Notes: generated by a model not told the origin, from the letters alone. A stretch of DNA of 64,000 nucleotides from an uncultured Cytophagaceae bacterium (GCA_903933935.1 CAIZMB010000046.1:1-64000); one strand, 5' to 3'; shown: positions 35,498 through 44,892, counted from the stretch's first letter. Program-made: numbers and translations.

Positions 35498-36769
35498 TTA
35501 GGATTCAAATTCTTCTATATGCTCCAAATTGAACAATTCGTTCAAAATATCAACCATTTTCTCTGATTCACCTCTTTTGCAGGCGGCTTTTAAATGAAGA
35601 ATGGGCTGCTTCATGATTTTTTGGACCAAGTTAGCGGTGATTTTCTCCAGCTTTTCTATTTCGTCCTTATTCAACCCTTTAATATGTCGGTTGATCTCTT
35701 CTTTTCTGATATTTTCAAGCGCACTCTTTAGCTTATGAATGGTAGGAGAAACTTCCATTTCCTTAGACCAATCATTAAAACTAACGATACTTTCTTCAAT
35801 GATTACGCGGACATCAGGTACAGAGGCCATTCGGGCCGCTAAAGCTTCATCTGCTCTTTCTTTTAAGGAGTCAATGTTATAAAGTAAGATCCCGGGATTC
35901 TTTTCAATTCCGTCTTCGATACTTCTGGGCACCGATAAGTCGATAAAGTATTTAAAGGAAAGTACTTGAAGTTTTTTTATTTCTTCGAGGGTGATGATTG
36001 GGCTTTCCGTTCGAACGGATGATATTATGATGTCTGCTTTTGAAATCTCTTCCCATAAATCAGAAAATGGCGCTACACGGAAAGGCATTCCTTGAGCTAT
36101 TTTCTCCGCTTTTTCTTGCGTCCGATTCATGATGGTGAATTCCGCAAAATCCTTTTCTTCCATGTTTTTACAAACATCCATGCCGATTTCACCTAAACCT
36201 AATATCAAAACTTTAGGCTGCGGAATTGCCTGTGAAAGCTCTTCAGCTAGCGCTACAGTGGCATAAGAAACAGAAGCTGCACCATCTCTAAAGGAAGTTT
36301 CTTGCGCAACACGCTTGTTGGAATAAAAAATAGTATGCATCAATCGATGCAAATAAGGCCCTGCTAAATTTAAATCTGCGGCTAGTTGGTATGCTTTTTT
36401 AATCTGATTGGGGATTTGTAAATCACCCACTACTTTAGATTGCAAACCTGTTGCTACTTCAAAAAGGTGTCTTAATGAATCCTCTGTTTCATTCAGATGC
36501 TTAAAGTAGTTTAGAAATTCTGAGGTTATTTCAATTCCTTTTTCAATTAAAAGAGCTTTTACTAAATCCTCTGAGATGTTTTGTTGAGTCGTATAATATA
36601 ACTCCGTGCGATTACATGTGGATACAATTAATAATTCACTTAGGCCAAATAGGTCTTTGCACTTGATCGCAAACGCCTTGCTTTCTTCCTCATTCAATGC
36701 CACCATTTCTCGAATTGTGAGTGGAGCGGTTCTGTGAGAAATACTAACTGACTTAAATGGTATAATCAT
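35498..36769 (-). CDS. hemA: Glutamyl-tRNA reductase
   Basis: A 423-aa NADPH enzyme that reduces glutamyl-tRNA to glutamate-1-semialdehyde, the first step of C5 haem synthesis. The catalytic Cys is in VSTCNRTELY (about residue 51). The NADPH domain contains VLILGLGEIGMDVCKNM, and the C-terminal dimerisation helices include HLKAACKRGESEKM. The start MIIPFKSVSISHRTAP fits family N-termini. It is divergent from the SDR gene at 36879. Confidence 0.95.
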   Translation of the reverse strand: MIIPFKSVSISHRTAPLTIREMVALNEEESKAFAIKCKDLFGLSELLIVSTCNRTELYYTTQQNISEDLVKALLIEKGIEITSEFLNYFKHLNETEDSLRHLFEVATGLQSKVVGDLQIPNQIKKAYQLAADLNLAGPYLHRLMHTIFYSNKRVAQETSFRDGAASVSYATVALAEELSQAIPQPKVLILGLGEIGMDVCKNMEEKDFAEFTIMNRTQEKAEKIAQGMPFRVAPFSDLWEEISKADIIISSVRTESPIITLEEIKKLQVLSFKYFIDLSVPRSIEDGIEKNPGILLYNIDSLKERADEALAARMASVPDVRVIIEESIVSFNDWSKEMEVSPTIHKLKSALENIRKEEINRHIKGLNKDEIEKLEKITANLVQKIMKQPILHLKAACKRGESEKMVDILNELFNLEHIEEFES

Positions 36770-36795
36770 TCTTGTAGAATCGAAAATTTAATTCA

Positions 36796-36803
36796 CAAAA
36801 GTA
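36796..36803 (-). promoter_or_regulatory. Possible -7 element for hemA
   Basis: The minus strand reads TACTTTTG, an exact TAnnTTTG match, 26 nt before the hemA ATG. No TTG is seen at the expected -33 distance. Confidence 0.4.
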
Positions 36804-36878
36804 CGATGCAAATATTTAATTTGTATCCTTCTTTAGAAGAAAATCGTAATTTTATTGATAAATAAAAATTCAGGTAAG

Positions 36879-37700
36879 ATGTTTAAAAATAAAACAGTTT
36901 TCATTACTGGCGCTTCCAGAGGTATCGGATTAGAAATAGCCAAAAAACTAGCTTCAGAAGGCGCAAACATTATAATTGCTGCAAAAACGGCTGAACCGCA
37001 CCCCAAATTAGCCGGGACAATTTATACGGCTGCCTCAGAAATTGAAGCATTGGGAGGAAAGGCTTTGCCTTGCATTGTTGATATTCGTGACGAAAATCAG
37101 GTTTTATCAGCCGTCCAAAAAGCGGTTGAAACCTTTGGTGGGATCGACATCTTGATCAATAATGCCTCGGCTATCCAGTTGACGGGAACGCTGAGAACTG
37201 AAATGAAAAAGTATGATTTGATGCATCAAGTAAATGCCCGAGGAACATTTTTGTGCGCGCAGGCATGCTTACCTTATTTATTGAAATCAGAAAATCCGCA
37301 TGTGTTAACCCTTTCGCCTCCTTTAAATGTAGAGGCGCGCTGGTTTGAAAATCATGTGGCTTATTCCATGGCCAAATTTGGGATGTCTTTGTGTACGTTA
37401 GGAATGGCTTCCGAGTTTAAAGGGAAAGTGGCTTTTAATGCGCTTTGGCCAAAAACGATTATTGCCACGGCAGCGATCGAATTTGCGATTGGAAATGCAG
37501 ATATGATGCAGTTAGGAAGGAAGGCGAGCATCATGGCGGATGCGGCTGCCGTGATTTTAAATCGGGATGCCCATACGGTCAGTGGTCATTTTTATATCGA
37601 TGAGGAAGTATTGAGGGAAGAGGGGATTGTGAATTTCGACGCCTACCGAGTAAATCCTGCGACGCGCGAAGACCAATTAATACCTGACTTTTTTATCTAA
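36879..37700 (+). CDS. SDR oxidoreductase, HSDL2-like
   Basis: A 273-aa short-chain dehydrogenase. The cofactor site is TGASRGIGLEIAKKLA, and ILINNASAIQLTGT carries the NNAS motif. The catalytic region LTLSPPLNVEARWFENHVAYSMAKFGMSLCTLGMASEF and the later NALWPKTIIATAA closely resemble human HSDL2-type enzymes, whose substrate is uncertain (fatty acyl or steroid-like compounds). The SCP2 lipid-transfer domain of the human protein is absent. The ORF track starts at TTG 36855; ATG 36879 directly before FKNKTVFITGAS is better. The hydrolase gene follows after 4 nt. Confidence 0.87.
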   Translation: MFKNKTVFITGASRGIGLEIAKKLASEGANIIIAAKTAEPHPKLAGTIYTAASEIEALGGKALPCIVDIRDENQVLSAVQKAVETFGGIDILINNASAIQLTGTLRTEMKKYDLMHQVNARGTFLCAQACLPYLLKSENPHVLTLSPPLNVEARWFENHVAYSMAKFGMSLCTLGMASEFKGKVAFNALWPKTIIATAAIEFAIGNADMMQLGRKASIMADAAAVILNRDAHTVSGHFYIDEEVLREEGIVNFDAYRVNPATREDQLIPDFFI

Positions 37701-37704
37701 TTCT

Positions 37705-38682
37705 GTGCCAGTAATACCTAGTAAATTTCCGTTTAATTCACCTTTTTGGTTGCCTGATGGTCATACCCAAAGCATTTATCCTGCGCTTTTTCGCCATGTG
37801 ATATTGCAACATCAGCCGATGCGAGAGCGTTTAAATACGGATGATGGTGATTTTTTAGATGTGGATTGGTATCTAAATCAGGGAGACCTTGATAAAACGC
37901 CTTTACTTATTATTTCGCATGGTTTGGAAGGAAGCAGTGATAGGCACTATGTGAAAGGTCTTATTTCTGTGATGCAAAGTGAAGGGTATAATATTCTTGC
38001 TTGGAATTACAGAAGTTGCTCAGGGGAAATAAACCGAGCTTTACGTTTTTACCATAGTGGCGCTACGGATGATTTGGATTTCATTATTCGACAGGCGCAT
38101 GGTAGAGGAGCGAATCAAATTTCCCTTGCGGGCTTCTCGCTCGGCGGAAACTTAACGTTAAAATGGTTGGGTGAGCAGAGAGAAAATCCTCCTTATTTCA
38201 TTCGAAAAGCTGTAGCATTTTCTGTACCTTTACACCTTTCTAGCAGTAGCCGGAAGTTGGCCCGCTGGGAAAACCGCATCTACACACATCGATTTTTACA
38301 AACTCTTATAAAAAAAGTCACCGAAAAGTCGGCATTATATCCAACCGATATTACGACAGGTATGTTGGCAAACATTAAGAGTTTGAAAGATTTTGATGAT
38401 GTAATTACGGGTCCACTGCATGGTTTTAAAGATGCGGAGGATTATTATGAACAGAATAGTTCGTTTTATTTTTTGGAAAAAATACGCATTCCGGTTTTAA
38501 TTGTGAATGCACAGAATGACCCTTTTTTGACTGAGGAGTGTATTCCATTTAAATTGGCTGAATCGTTGGATTTTGTTTATTTAGAAGCTCCCAAATACGG
38601 TGGTCATTGCGGGTTTTATCCAAAAAATTACCAAGGAATTACTTGGTCTGAAAAGCGGGCGGCTGAATGGTTTAAAAATTGA
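37705..38682 (+). CDS. Alpha/beta hydrolase, YheT/ABHD1-3 family
   Basis: A 325-aa hydrolase starting with GTG. The family marker FWLPDGHTQSIYPALFR is at the N-terminus, the nucleophile elbow is AGFSLGGN, and the catalytic Asp and His are probably in NAQNDPFLTEE and YGGHCGFY. YheT-like enzymes act on esters or lipids with unknown physiological substrates. It is coupled to the HSDL2-like SDR (4-nt gap) and sits 16 nt before the serine pathway genes. Confidence 0.87.
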   Translation: MPVIPSKFPFNSPFWLPDGHTQSIYPALFRHVILQHQPMRERLNTDDGDFLDVDWYLNQGDLDKTPLLIISHGLEGSSDRHYVKGLISVMQSEGYNILAWNYRSCSGEINRALRFYHSGATDDLDFIIRQAHGRGANQISLAGFSLGGNLTLKWLGEQRENPPYFIRKAVAFSVPLHLSSSSRKLARWENRIYTHRFLQTLIKKVTEKSALYPTDITTGMLANIKSLKDFDDVITGPLHGFKDAEDYYEQNSSFYFLEKIRIPVLIVNAQNDPFLTEECIPFKLAESLDFVYLEAPKYGGHCGFYPKNYQGITWSEKRAAEWFKN

Positions 38683-38698
38683 CGAAATTTAAAATAAG

Positions 38699-40609
38699 AT
38701 GTCTAATATACCGATAGACCCATTGACCATTGTGATTGATTTCGATAGCACTTTTACTAAAGTAGAAGGCTTAGATGAATTAGCAAGAATTGCGCTTCAA
38801 GGCAATCCGAAGCAGCAAGAAATTGTCTCGAAAATTCGTGAGATTACGGATAAGGGCATGGTGGGGGAATATTTGTTTTCAGATTCTTTACGTGATCGAG
38901 TGGCTTTATTGCCTGCTAATCGTTCTCACGTAGACCAATTAATTACATTTTTGAAAGGGAAAATTTCCGATTCTTTTCAGCGTAATAAAGATTTTTTGGA
39001 GGAATATGCGGATCGGATTTTAATTATTTCTAGTGGGTTTAAGGACTTCATCGTTCCTGTGGTGGAGGAAATGGGCATTGCAGCGGACCATGTACATGCC
39101 AATACATTTACATATGATGCGGAGGGTAATATTACAGGTTATGATGAAACTAATTTGCTTTCTCAAGATAAGGGGAAGGTCAAATTATTGCAGTCATTGG
39201 CTTTGGAGGGTGAGGTTTTTGTTATTGGCGATGGGATTACGGATTATGAATTACGGGAATCTGGCTTGGCCAATACTTTTTTTGCTTTCACGGAAAACGT
39301 TTCTAGAAAAGCCGTGACTGATAAAGCTGATTATGTAGTGCCATCATTGGATGAGTTTTTATATATCAATGGCTTGAGCCGGGCGCAGTCTTATCCAAAG
39401 TCTCGGATTAAGGTTTTGTTGCTTGAAAATGTTCATCCAGCGGCTGTTAGCGCTTTCAAAAAAGAAGGTTTTCAAGTGGAGCTTTTGAAGGGGGCCTTGG
39501 ATGAAAATGAATTGATTGAGAAGATCAAAGACGTATCTATTTTAGGTTTGAGATCTAAAACGAGTTTAACGAAAAAAGTTTTGGATCACCCAAATGCATC
39601 CCGACTCATGTGCGTGGGGGCATTTTGCATAGGGACAAATCAGATAGATTTAGCTGAATGTGAAACTCGGGGTATTGCTGTTTTTAATGCGCCTTATTCA
39701 AATACGAGAAGTGTGGTTGAGCTTTCTATTGGCTTAATGGTGATGTTGACTCGTGATATTTTTGAAAAGTCGACTAAAATGCATGCCGGTATTTGGGATA
39801 AGTCGGCCAAAAATTCCTACGAAATTAGAGGAAAGAAAATAGGCTTAGTTGGGTATGGAAATATCGGAACTCAAATTTCTGTCATCGCGGAGGCTTTGGG
39901 CATGGAAGTTTATTTTTATGACATCGTGGATAAGCTTGCTTTAGGAAATGCAAAAAAATGCAAGTCGTTGAAGGAACTTTTTGGGCTTGCTGATTTTATA
40001 AGTTTGCATGTTGACGGAAGAAAGTCGAACACCAATATCATAGGGACGCAGGAATTTTCGTGGATGAAAGATCATGTGATCTTTTTGAATTTGTCCAGAG
40101 GACATGTAGTGGACATTCCGGCTTTAGTGCAAGCCATAAAATCTGGGAAGGTTTGGGGTACTGCGATCGACGTATTTCCTTATGAACCTAAGACAAATGA
40201 CGAGGCGTTTGTGAATGAATTAAGAGGTTTGCCTAATGTAATTTTAACGCCACATATTGGAGGTAGTACGGAGGAGGCGCAGGCGAATATTGGGGAATTT
40301 GTGCCGACTAAATTGCTTCAATTTATCAATAATGGAAGTACCTATGGCTCGGTTAATTTCCCGGAATTGCAATTACCACCTTTAGAGGATGCGCATCGCT
40401 TGTTGCACATTCACCATAATGTACCTGGTATTTTAGCTCAAATCAATAATGTTTTTGCGAAATACAAGGTCAATATCATTGGTCAATATTTAAAAACAAC
40501 GGAGAAAACAGGGTATGTCATTACGGATGTGGCCAAAGAATATTCAGAGGAGATAGTCAATGAGTTAAAATTGATCCAGGATACGATTAAATTTAGAATG
40601 TTATATTAG
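38699..40609 (+). CDS. Fused phosphoserine phosphatase and D-3-phosphoglycerate dehydrogenase
   Basis: A 636-aa two-domain enzyme. Residues about 10-220 are a HAD phosphatase of the SerB type: nucleophile in IDFDSTFTK, ISSG as motif II, and GDGITDYEL as the metal site. Residues about 235-555 are SerA: nucleotide motif VGYGNIGTQ, substrate Arg in NLSRGHVVDIP, Glu in DVFPYEP and His in LTPHIGGST. The last 75 residues are a serine-binding ACT domain (HIHHNVPGILAQINNVF, VNIIGQYL). It therefore carries the first and last steps of serine synthesis in one chain, with SerC encoded 2 nt downstream. All catalytic residues that I checked are present, so both halves are probably active. Confidence 0.93.
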   Translation: MSNIPIDPLTIVIDFDSTFTKVEGLDELARIALQGNPKQQEIVSKIREITDKGMVGEYLFSDSLRDRVALLPANRSHVDQLITFLKGKISDSFQRNKDFLEEYADRILIISSGFKDFIVPVVEEMGIAADHVHANTFTYDAEGNITGYDETNLLSQDKGKVKLLQSLALEGEVFVIGDGITDYELRESGLANTFFAFTENVSRKAVTDKADYVVPSLDEFLYINGLSRAQSYPKSRIKVLLLENVHPAAVSAFKKEGFQVELLKGALDENELIEKIKDVSILGLRSKTSLTKKVLDHPNASRLMCVGAFCIGTNQIDLAECETRGIAVFNAPYSNTRSVVELSIGLMVMLTRDIFEKSTKMHAGIWDKSAKNSYEIRGKKIGLVGYGNIGTQISVIAEALGMEVYFYDIVDKLALGNAKKCKSLKELFGLADFISLHVDGRKSNTNIIGTQEFSWMKDHVIFLNLSRGHVVDIPALVQAIKSGKVWGTAIDVFPYEPKTNDEAFVNELRGLPNVILTPHIGGSTEEAQANIGEFVPTKLLQFINNGSTYGSVNFPELQLPPLEDAHRLLHIHHNVPGILAQINNVFAKYKVNIIGQYLKTTEKTGYVITDVAKEYSEEIVNELKLIQDTIKFRMLY

Positions 40610-40611
40610 CG

Positions 40612-41697
40612 ATGAGTCAACACAATTCCATCTTTTTTACTCCAGGTCCCGCCGCCTTATTTCCTACGGTGGAGGATCATTACCGAGAGGCTTTTCGACA
40701 AAATTTTGGATCGATTTCACATCGCTCAAGTACTTTTCGTAAGATTTATCAGCATACGGTTGAGCAGTTAAGGGAGCTTTTAAATATACCTACGAGCCAT
40801 GCGATTTTATTTACGGGTTCTGCTACGGAGATTTGGGAGCGGGTGTTGATGAACACCGTGGAGCATGAGAGTTTTCATTTGGTCAATGGCTCATTTTCGA
40901 AAAAGTTTTTCGAGTTTTCAAAGGAGCTGCACAAGTTTGCGAATGCTTTTCAAAAACCATTTGGAGAGGGTTTTGATGCAAGTGAAATTACAGTTCCTGA
41001 ATATGCTGAATTAATTTGTTGCACCGCAAATGAGACAAGTTCTGGTGTTCAAATGCGTGCGAGTGAAATTCATAAGTTGAAGAAAGCAAACAAAACTAAG
41101 TTTGTTATCGTGGATATGGTATCATCGGCGCCCTATACAAATTTGGATTATAGCTTAATTGACTCGGCTATGTTTTCGGTCCAAAAGGCTTTTGGAATGC
41201 CGGCAGGTTTGGGGGTTTGGATCGCTAATGAAGCTATGCTTACTAAGTCAGAGCAGATTAAAAAAAATGAAGGTATTGTAGGAACTTATCATTCATTGCC
41301 TAGTTTGTGGGAAAATTACCTCAACTATGAAACCCCGGAAACACCTAATGTGATGGCTATTTATGTCTTAGGAAAAGTGGCTGAGGATCTAAATAAAATA
41401 GGGATAGAAAATATACGCAAGGATACAGATAAGAAGGCCAGCATGTTATATGATTTTGCAAAAAAATCGGATCAATTTGACATTTTTGTTGAAAATGAAT
41501 CGCATCGTTCTGCTACGGTGGTGGTATTAAATTGCAAAGATTTAGCTGGAGAGGTGATTGATCGATTAAAGAATAAAGCGGGCATGGTTGTGGGTGCTGG
41601 GTATGGGAAAATGAAAGAAACCCAAATCCGTATTGCTAATTTCCCTGCTGTTGACGTGAATCAAGTGCAAACCTTGATTGACAATTTGAAGAAATAA
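40612..41697 (+). CDS. serC: Phosphoserine aminotransferase
   Basis: A 361-aa class V PLP aminotransferase that converts 3-phosphohydroxypyruvate to phosphoserine. The N-terminus NSIFFTPGPAALFP and the phosphate-binding FGSISHRSSTFRKIY are typical. The PLP Lys is in FSVQKAFGMPAGLGVW and the Asp in VDMVSSAPYTNLD. It belongs to the more divergent bacteroidotal SerC group, but the position 2 nt after the SerB-SerA fusion makes the role clear. Confidence 0.9.
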   Translation: MSQHNSIFFTPGPAALFPTVEDHYREAFRQNFGSISHRSSTFRKIYQHTVEQLRELLNIPTSHAILFTGSATEIWERVLMNTVEHESFHLVNGSFSKKFFEFSKELHKFANAFQKPFGEGFDASEITVPEYAELICCTANETSSGVQMRASEIHKLKKANKTKFVIVDMVSSAPYTNLDYSLIDSAMFSVQKAFGMPAGLGVWIANEAMLTKSEQIKKNEGIVGTYHSLPSLWENYLNYETPETPNVMAIYVLGKVAEDLNKIGIENIRKDTDKKASMLYDFAKKSDQFDIFVENESHRSATVVVLNCKDLAGEVIDRLKNKAGMVVGAGYGKMKETQIRIANFPAVDVNQVQTLIDNLKK

Positions 41698-41715
41698 ATT
41701 TTAAAATAAACCTAT

Positions 41716-42717
41716 ATGAAAACGACACAACCCATTCGTTGGGGTATTCTAGCTTGTGGAGGCATTGCTCGTAAATTTGCGGATGATTTGGCCTATGTGA
41801 CGGATGGTTATTTAGCGGCAGTTGCTTCACGTGATATTTCAAGGGCACAGGAATTTGCATCCCATTATTCAAAAGATGTAAAGACTTTTGGATCCTATGA
41901 GTCTATGCTAGCCAGCGGGGAAATCGATGTGGTGTATATTGCTTCGCCGCATGGTTTACATTATGAGCATACCATGTTATGTTTGGATGCTGGATTGCCT
42001 GTATTGTGTGAAAAAGCGTTCGCGATTAATTCAGGCCAGGTATCGAAAATGATCGCCAAAGCCCGTGAGAAAAACATCTTTTTGATGGAAGCTTTATGGA
42101 CCCGTTTTCATCCGTCTGTGGCTAAAGTTCAAGAGATATTAGCCTCGGGCGTTATTGGAGACATATTGCATTTGGAAGCTGATTTTGGAATCAAATTACC
42201 TTATGTGGAGGAGGCTCGTTGGTTTAATCCCTATTTAACGGGTGGATCTTTAATGGACATTGGAATTTATCCTTTATTTATTTCGAAATTAATTTTGGGC
42301 CAACCGCTTGAATTGAAGGCTACGGGAGTGATGGCAGGCACGGGAGTGGACATGAATTGCTCGATTGTAACTAAATATAAGTCGGGCGCTACGGCGACTC
42401 TTTTTTCAACCTTTGCGGCTCAGACAGATACGACTTGTACCATTTTTGGAACCTTAGGTAAGATCTTTATGCATGGACGATTCCATGAGACGAAGGGAAT
42501 TACTTTGTCGGTGTATGAGGGTGAATCTCAAGTAGATACGGTGTTTGAGCCTGAGCGATTAGGCTGGGGATACAGTTATGAGGCGGATGCCGTACAAAAT
42601 GATTTACGCGCGGGTAGAACTGAAAATGGTTTAATGACGCACCAATTTAGCCAAGAGTTGATGGGCTTATTGGATCAAATTCGGGCTGAGATTGGATTGA
42701 AATACCCGAATGAATAA
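41716..42717 (+). CDS. Gfo/Idh/MocA family oxidoreductase
   Basis: A 333-aa NAD(P)-dependent sugar or dihydrodiol dehydrogenase. The Rossmann start is RWGILACGGIARKFADDL, the conserved Lys motif is LCEKAFAIN (EKP-like, with Ala for Pro), and the C-terminal domain has GGSLMDIGIYPLFISKLILG with the GxxxDxGxY pattern. It resembles the trans-1,2-dihydrobenzenediol dehydrogenase-like subgroup, but the substrate is unknown. It starts 18 nt after serC, and overlaps the SGNH hydrolase start by 8 nt. Confidence 0.88.
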   Translation: MKTTQPIRWGILACGGIARKFADDLAYVTDGYLAAVASRDISRAQEFASHYSKDVKTFGSYESMLASGEIDVVYIASPHGLHYEHTMLCLDAGLPVLCEKAFAINSGQVSKMIAKAREKNIFLMEALWTRFHPSVAKVQEILASGVIGDILHLEADFGIKLPYVEEARWFNPYLTGGSLMDIGIYPLFISKLILGQPLELKATGVMAGTGVDMNCSIVTKYKSGATATLFSTFAAQTDTTCTIFGTLGKIFMHGRFHETKGITLSVYEGESQVDTVFEPERLGWGYSYEADAVQNDLRAGRTENGLMTHQFSQELMGLLDQIRAEIGLKYPNE

Positions 42718-43372
42718 GCGCATGAAAAAAATAATTTTTCTTTTATGCTTGATAAGTAGTCCATTATGGGCTCAGCATGCTTTTGAAAATGAGATAAGAA
42801 ATTATGAAAAGCAGGATTCAATTTCCATGCCTTCGAAGGGACAAATCTTATTTATAGGAAGCTCTAGCTTTCGGATTTGGAAAACATTTGCAAGTGATTT
42901 GGCCGGTATTTCAGCGATTAATCGGGGGTTTGGCGGGTCAACAATGACGGATGCTTTGTATTATTTTGATCGGATGGTTGTGAAATATGCGCCGAGTACC
43001 GTGGTGGTTTATGAAGGAGATAATGATTTGAATAAGGGTAAAAGCATAGAAGAATTAGCCAAGGAATACGAGGAATTTTCAAAACGATTGAAGAAGGCAT
43101 TGCCTAAAACCAAATTAGTTTATTTGGCCGTGCGTCCTAGTTTATCTCGGATTGCGATTGTCGACAAGCAAAAGCAATTTAATGGTTGGTTAGAAAAATA
43201 CTGCAAATCTCAAAAAGGAAGATTCTTTTTAGATATGCATTCCCCTTTTTATTTACCTGATGGCACGGTGATGCCTGATATTTTTATCGCAGACCGATTG
43301 CATTTAAATGAGAAGGGATATCTGATTTTCTCTGCAAAAATCAGGGAGTTTATTTTAGAAAATTTACGTTAA
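42710..43372 (+). CDS. Secreted SGNH/GDSL hydrolase
   Basis: A 220-aa esterase-like protein with signal peptide (IIFLLCLISSPLWAQ). The four SGNH blocks are visible: nucleophile Ser in ILFIGSSSFRIW, Gly in INRGFGGSTMTDA, Asn in YEGDNDLNKG, and Asp-His in ADRLHLNEKGY. Likely a periplasmic deacylase or sugar esterase. ATG 42722 (MKKIIF) is an alternative start that still keeps the signal peptide. Translationally coupled to the Gfo/Idh gene. Confidence 0.88.
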   Translation: MNKRMKKIIFLLCLISSPLWAQHAFENEIRNYEKQDSISMPSKGQILFIGSSSFRIWKTFASDLAGISAINRGFGGSTMTDALYYFDRMVVKYAPSTVVVYEGDNDLNKGKSIEELAKEYEEFSKRLKKALPKTKLVYLAVRPSLSRIAIVDKQKQFNGWLEKYCKSQKGRFFLDMHSPFYLPDGTVMPDIFIADRLHLNEKGYLIFSAKIREFILENLR

Positions 43373-43375
43373 TTT

Positions 43376-44089
43376 ATGAATAATATTGTGTTCTCATCAA
43401 AAGATTGGTTACCCGGAATTTCAGTGGATTGTGTTTTGTTTTGTTTTCATGAAAACCAACTTAAGTACTTGACTTTAAAGTTTTTGAATTCAGATGTATG
43501 GTCTCTTCCAGGCGGGGTTGTAGGGGTTAAAGAAGGGATAAATGATGCGGCAAAAAGGGTTTTGAATGAACGAACGGGTTTATCGGGTATTTTTTTAGAG
43601 CAGTTTTACTGTTTTGGAGAGTTTGGAAGAAACGTAAATGCAAGACTAGAATTTGAGAAAATCAAAAGTGATATCCTTAGAACTACGGATGATTTGGATT
43701 GGATTTCAAGTCGATTTATTACCTTGGGATATTTAGCTGTTGTTGATTATAGCAAGGTGAATGTATCGCCAGGAGATATTTCTGATCAATTTTTGTGGCA
43801 GGATGTGACTGACTTTAAGAAGTTATTTTTAGATCACAATGAAATTGTAGATAAGGCCTTGGTCAAATTGAGGGAATGTCTGGATACCAAATTAATTGCT
43901 TTTAGCCTACTTCCAGAAACTTTTACCATGTCGGAAATCCAACAGGTGTATGAAACCATTTTGGGAACTTCGATCGTTCGAACAAATTTCCAGCGTAAGA
44001 TATTGAGTTTGGATATCTTGGAAAGAATTGAGAAAAAATATTCGGGTGGGGCACACAAGGCGCCTTATTTGTATCGATTAAAAAAATAA
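43376..44089 (+). CDS. NrtR/AraR-like transcriptional regulator (Nudix-like domain plus winged helix)
   Basis: A 237-aa protein. The first 150 residues are a Nudix fold (SVDCVLFCFHENQLKYLTLKF, WSLPGGVVGVKEGINDAAKRVLNERTGL) with a degenerate Nudix box: the RExxEE core reads RVLNERTG, so hydrolysis is unlikely and the domain probably senses a sugar or nucleotide. The C-terminal 80 residues (FTMSEIQQVYETILGTSIVRTNFQRKIL, GAHKAPYLYRL) are the winged-helix domain usual in NrtR and bacteroidotal AraR regulators. It may control the adjacent Gfo/Idh and SGNH genes, 3 nt upstream. Confidence 0.83.
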   Translation: MNNIVFSSKDWLPGISVDCVLFCFHENQLKYLTLKFLNSDVWSLPGGVVGVKEGINDAAKRVLNERTGLSGIFLEQFYCFGEFGRNVNARLEFEKIKSDILRTTDDLDWISSRFITLGYLAVVDYSKVNVSPGDISDQFLWQDVTDFKKLFLDHNEIVDKALVKLRECLDTKLIAFSLLPETFTMSEIQQVYETILGTSIVRTNFQRKILSLDILERIEKKYSGGAHKAPYLYRLKK

Positions 44090-44100
44090 GGGGTATTGAT

Positions 44101-44817
44101 TTAGGTCATGTTATGATATACATTTTGTATATCATCATCTTCTTCCAATCTTTCGATTAGCTTTTCCACATCTGCAATTTGTTCTTCGCTCAGGTCTTTA
44201 GTCTCATTTGGAATACGCTCAAAGTCCGCTCCCATCAGTTCAAAACCTTTTTCTTCTAAGAATTTTTGGATGGCACCAAAGGCGGTAAATTCGCCATAGA
44301 TATTGATTTGATTCGTTTCTTCATCCAAAAAAACTTCGTCTCCCCCTAAATCAATCAGGTCGAATTCTAATTCCTCTAAATCAATATCCGGTGTAGCCGT
44401 AATTTTGAAAACGGATTTTCTAGTAAAGATGAAATCCAACATTCCTTGAGTACCTAAACTTCCCCCACATTTGGTAAAAGACGAACGTATATTAGCTACC
44501 GTTCTATTGATGTTATCCGTTGTTGTTTCTACTAAGATGGCTATGCCGTGTAAGGCATATCCTTCATAAACGATCTCTTTATAATCTTCTTGGTCTTTTG
44601 AAATGGCACGTTTAATTGCACGCTCCACATTATCTTTTGGCATATTAACAGCCTTCGCATTTTGAATGATGGCTCTTAAGCGGGAATTGGCTGTAGGATC
44701 TGGTCCACCAGCTTTGACAGCGATCACAATATCTTTACCAATTTTGGTAAAGGTTTTAGCCATTTGTCCCCAACGCTTAAATTTTCTTGCTTTTCTAAAT
44801 TCGAATGCTCTTCCCAT
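44101..44817 (-). CDS. yebC: YebC/PmpR family DNA-binding/translation regulator
   Basis: A 238-aa protein. The N-terminus MGRAFEFRKARKFKRWGQMAKTFTKIGKDI is the bacteroidotal form of the family start, followed by ANSRLRAIIQNAKAVNMPKDNVERAIKRA. The rest is acidic with the usual ETTTDNINRTVANIRSSFTKCGGSLG and C-terminal LIERLEEDDDIQNVYHNM. YebC proteins were described as transcription regulators and more recently as helping ribosomes at proline stretches. Convergent with the NrtR-like gene. Confidence 0.94.
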   Translation of the reverse strand: MGRAFEFRKARKFKRWGQMAKTFTKIGKDIVIAVKAGGPDPTANSRLRAIIQNAKAVNMPKDNVERAIKRAISKDQEDYKEIVYEGYALHGIAILVETTTDNINRTVANIRSSFTKCGGSLGTQGMLDFIFTRKSVFKITATPDIDLEELEFDLIDLGGDEVFLDEETNQINIYGEFTAFGAIQKFLEEKGFELMGADFERIPNETKDLSEEQIADVEKLIERLEEDDDIQNVYHNMT

Positions 44818-44834
44818 AGTTATTTATTTTGTTA

Positions 44835-44865
44835 CAAAAATAAGGAAGCCCTATAAGACGCACAA
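44835..44865 (-). promoter_or_regulatory. Promoter of yebC
   Basis: Minus-strand TTG, a 20-nt spacer, then TATTTTTG, a full match to TTTG-N19-21-TAnnTTTG apart from the first T of the -33 box. The ATG follows 17 nt later. Confidence 0.65.
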
Positions 44866-44884
44866 GTCTCACTTGAAAATAACC

Positions 44885-44892
44885 TAACTTTG
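44885..44892 (+). promoter_or_regulatory. Possible -7 element for the CBM9/DUF5916 gene
   Basis: TAACTTTG matches TAnnTTTG, 19 nt before the ATG. A TTG at the right -33 distance is not seen. Confidence 0.4.
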
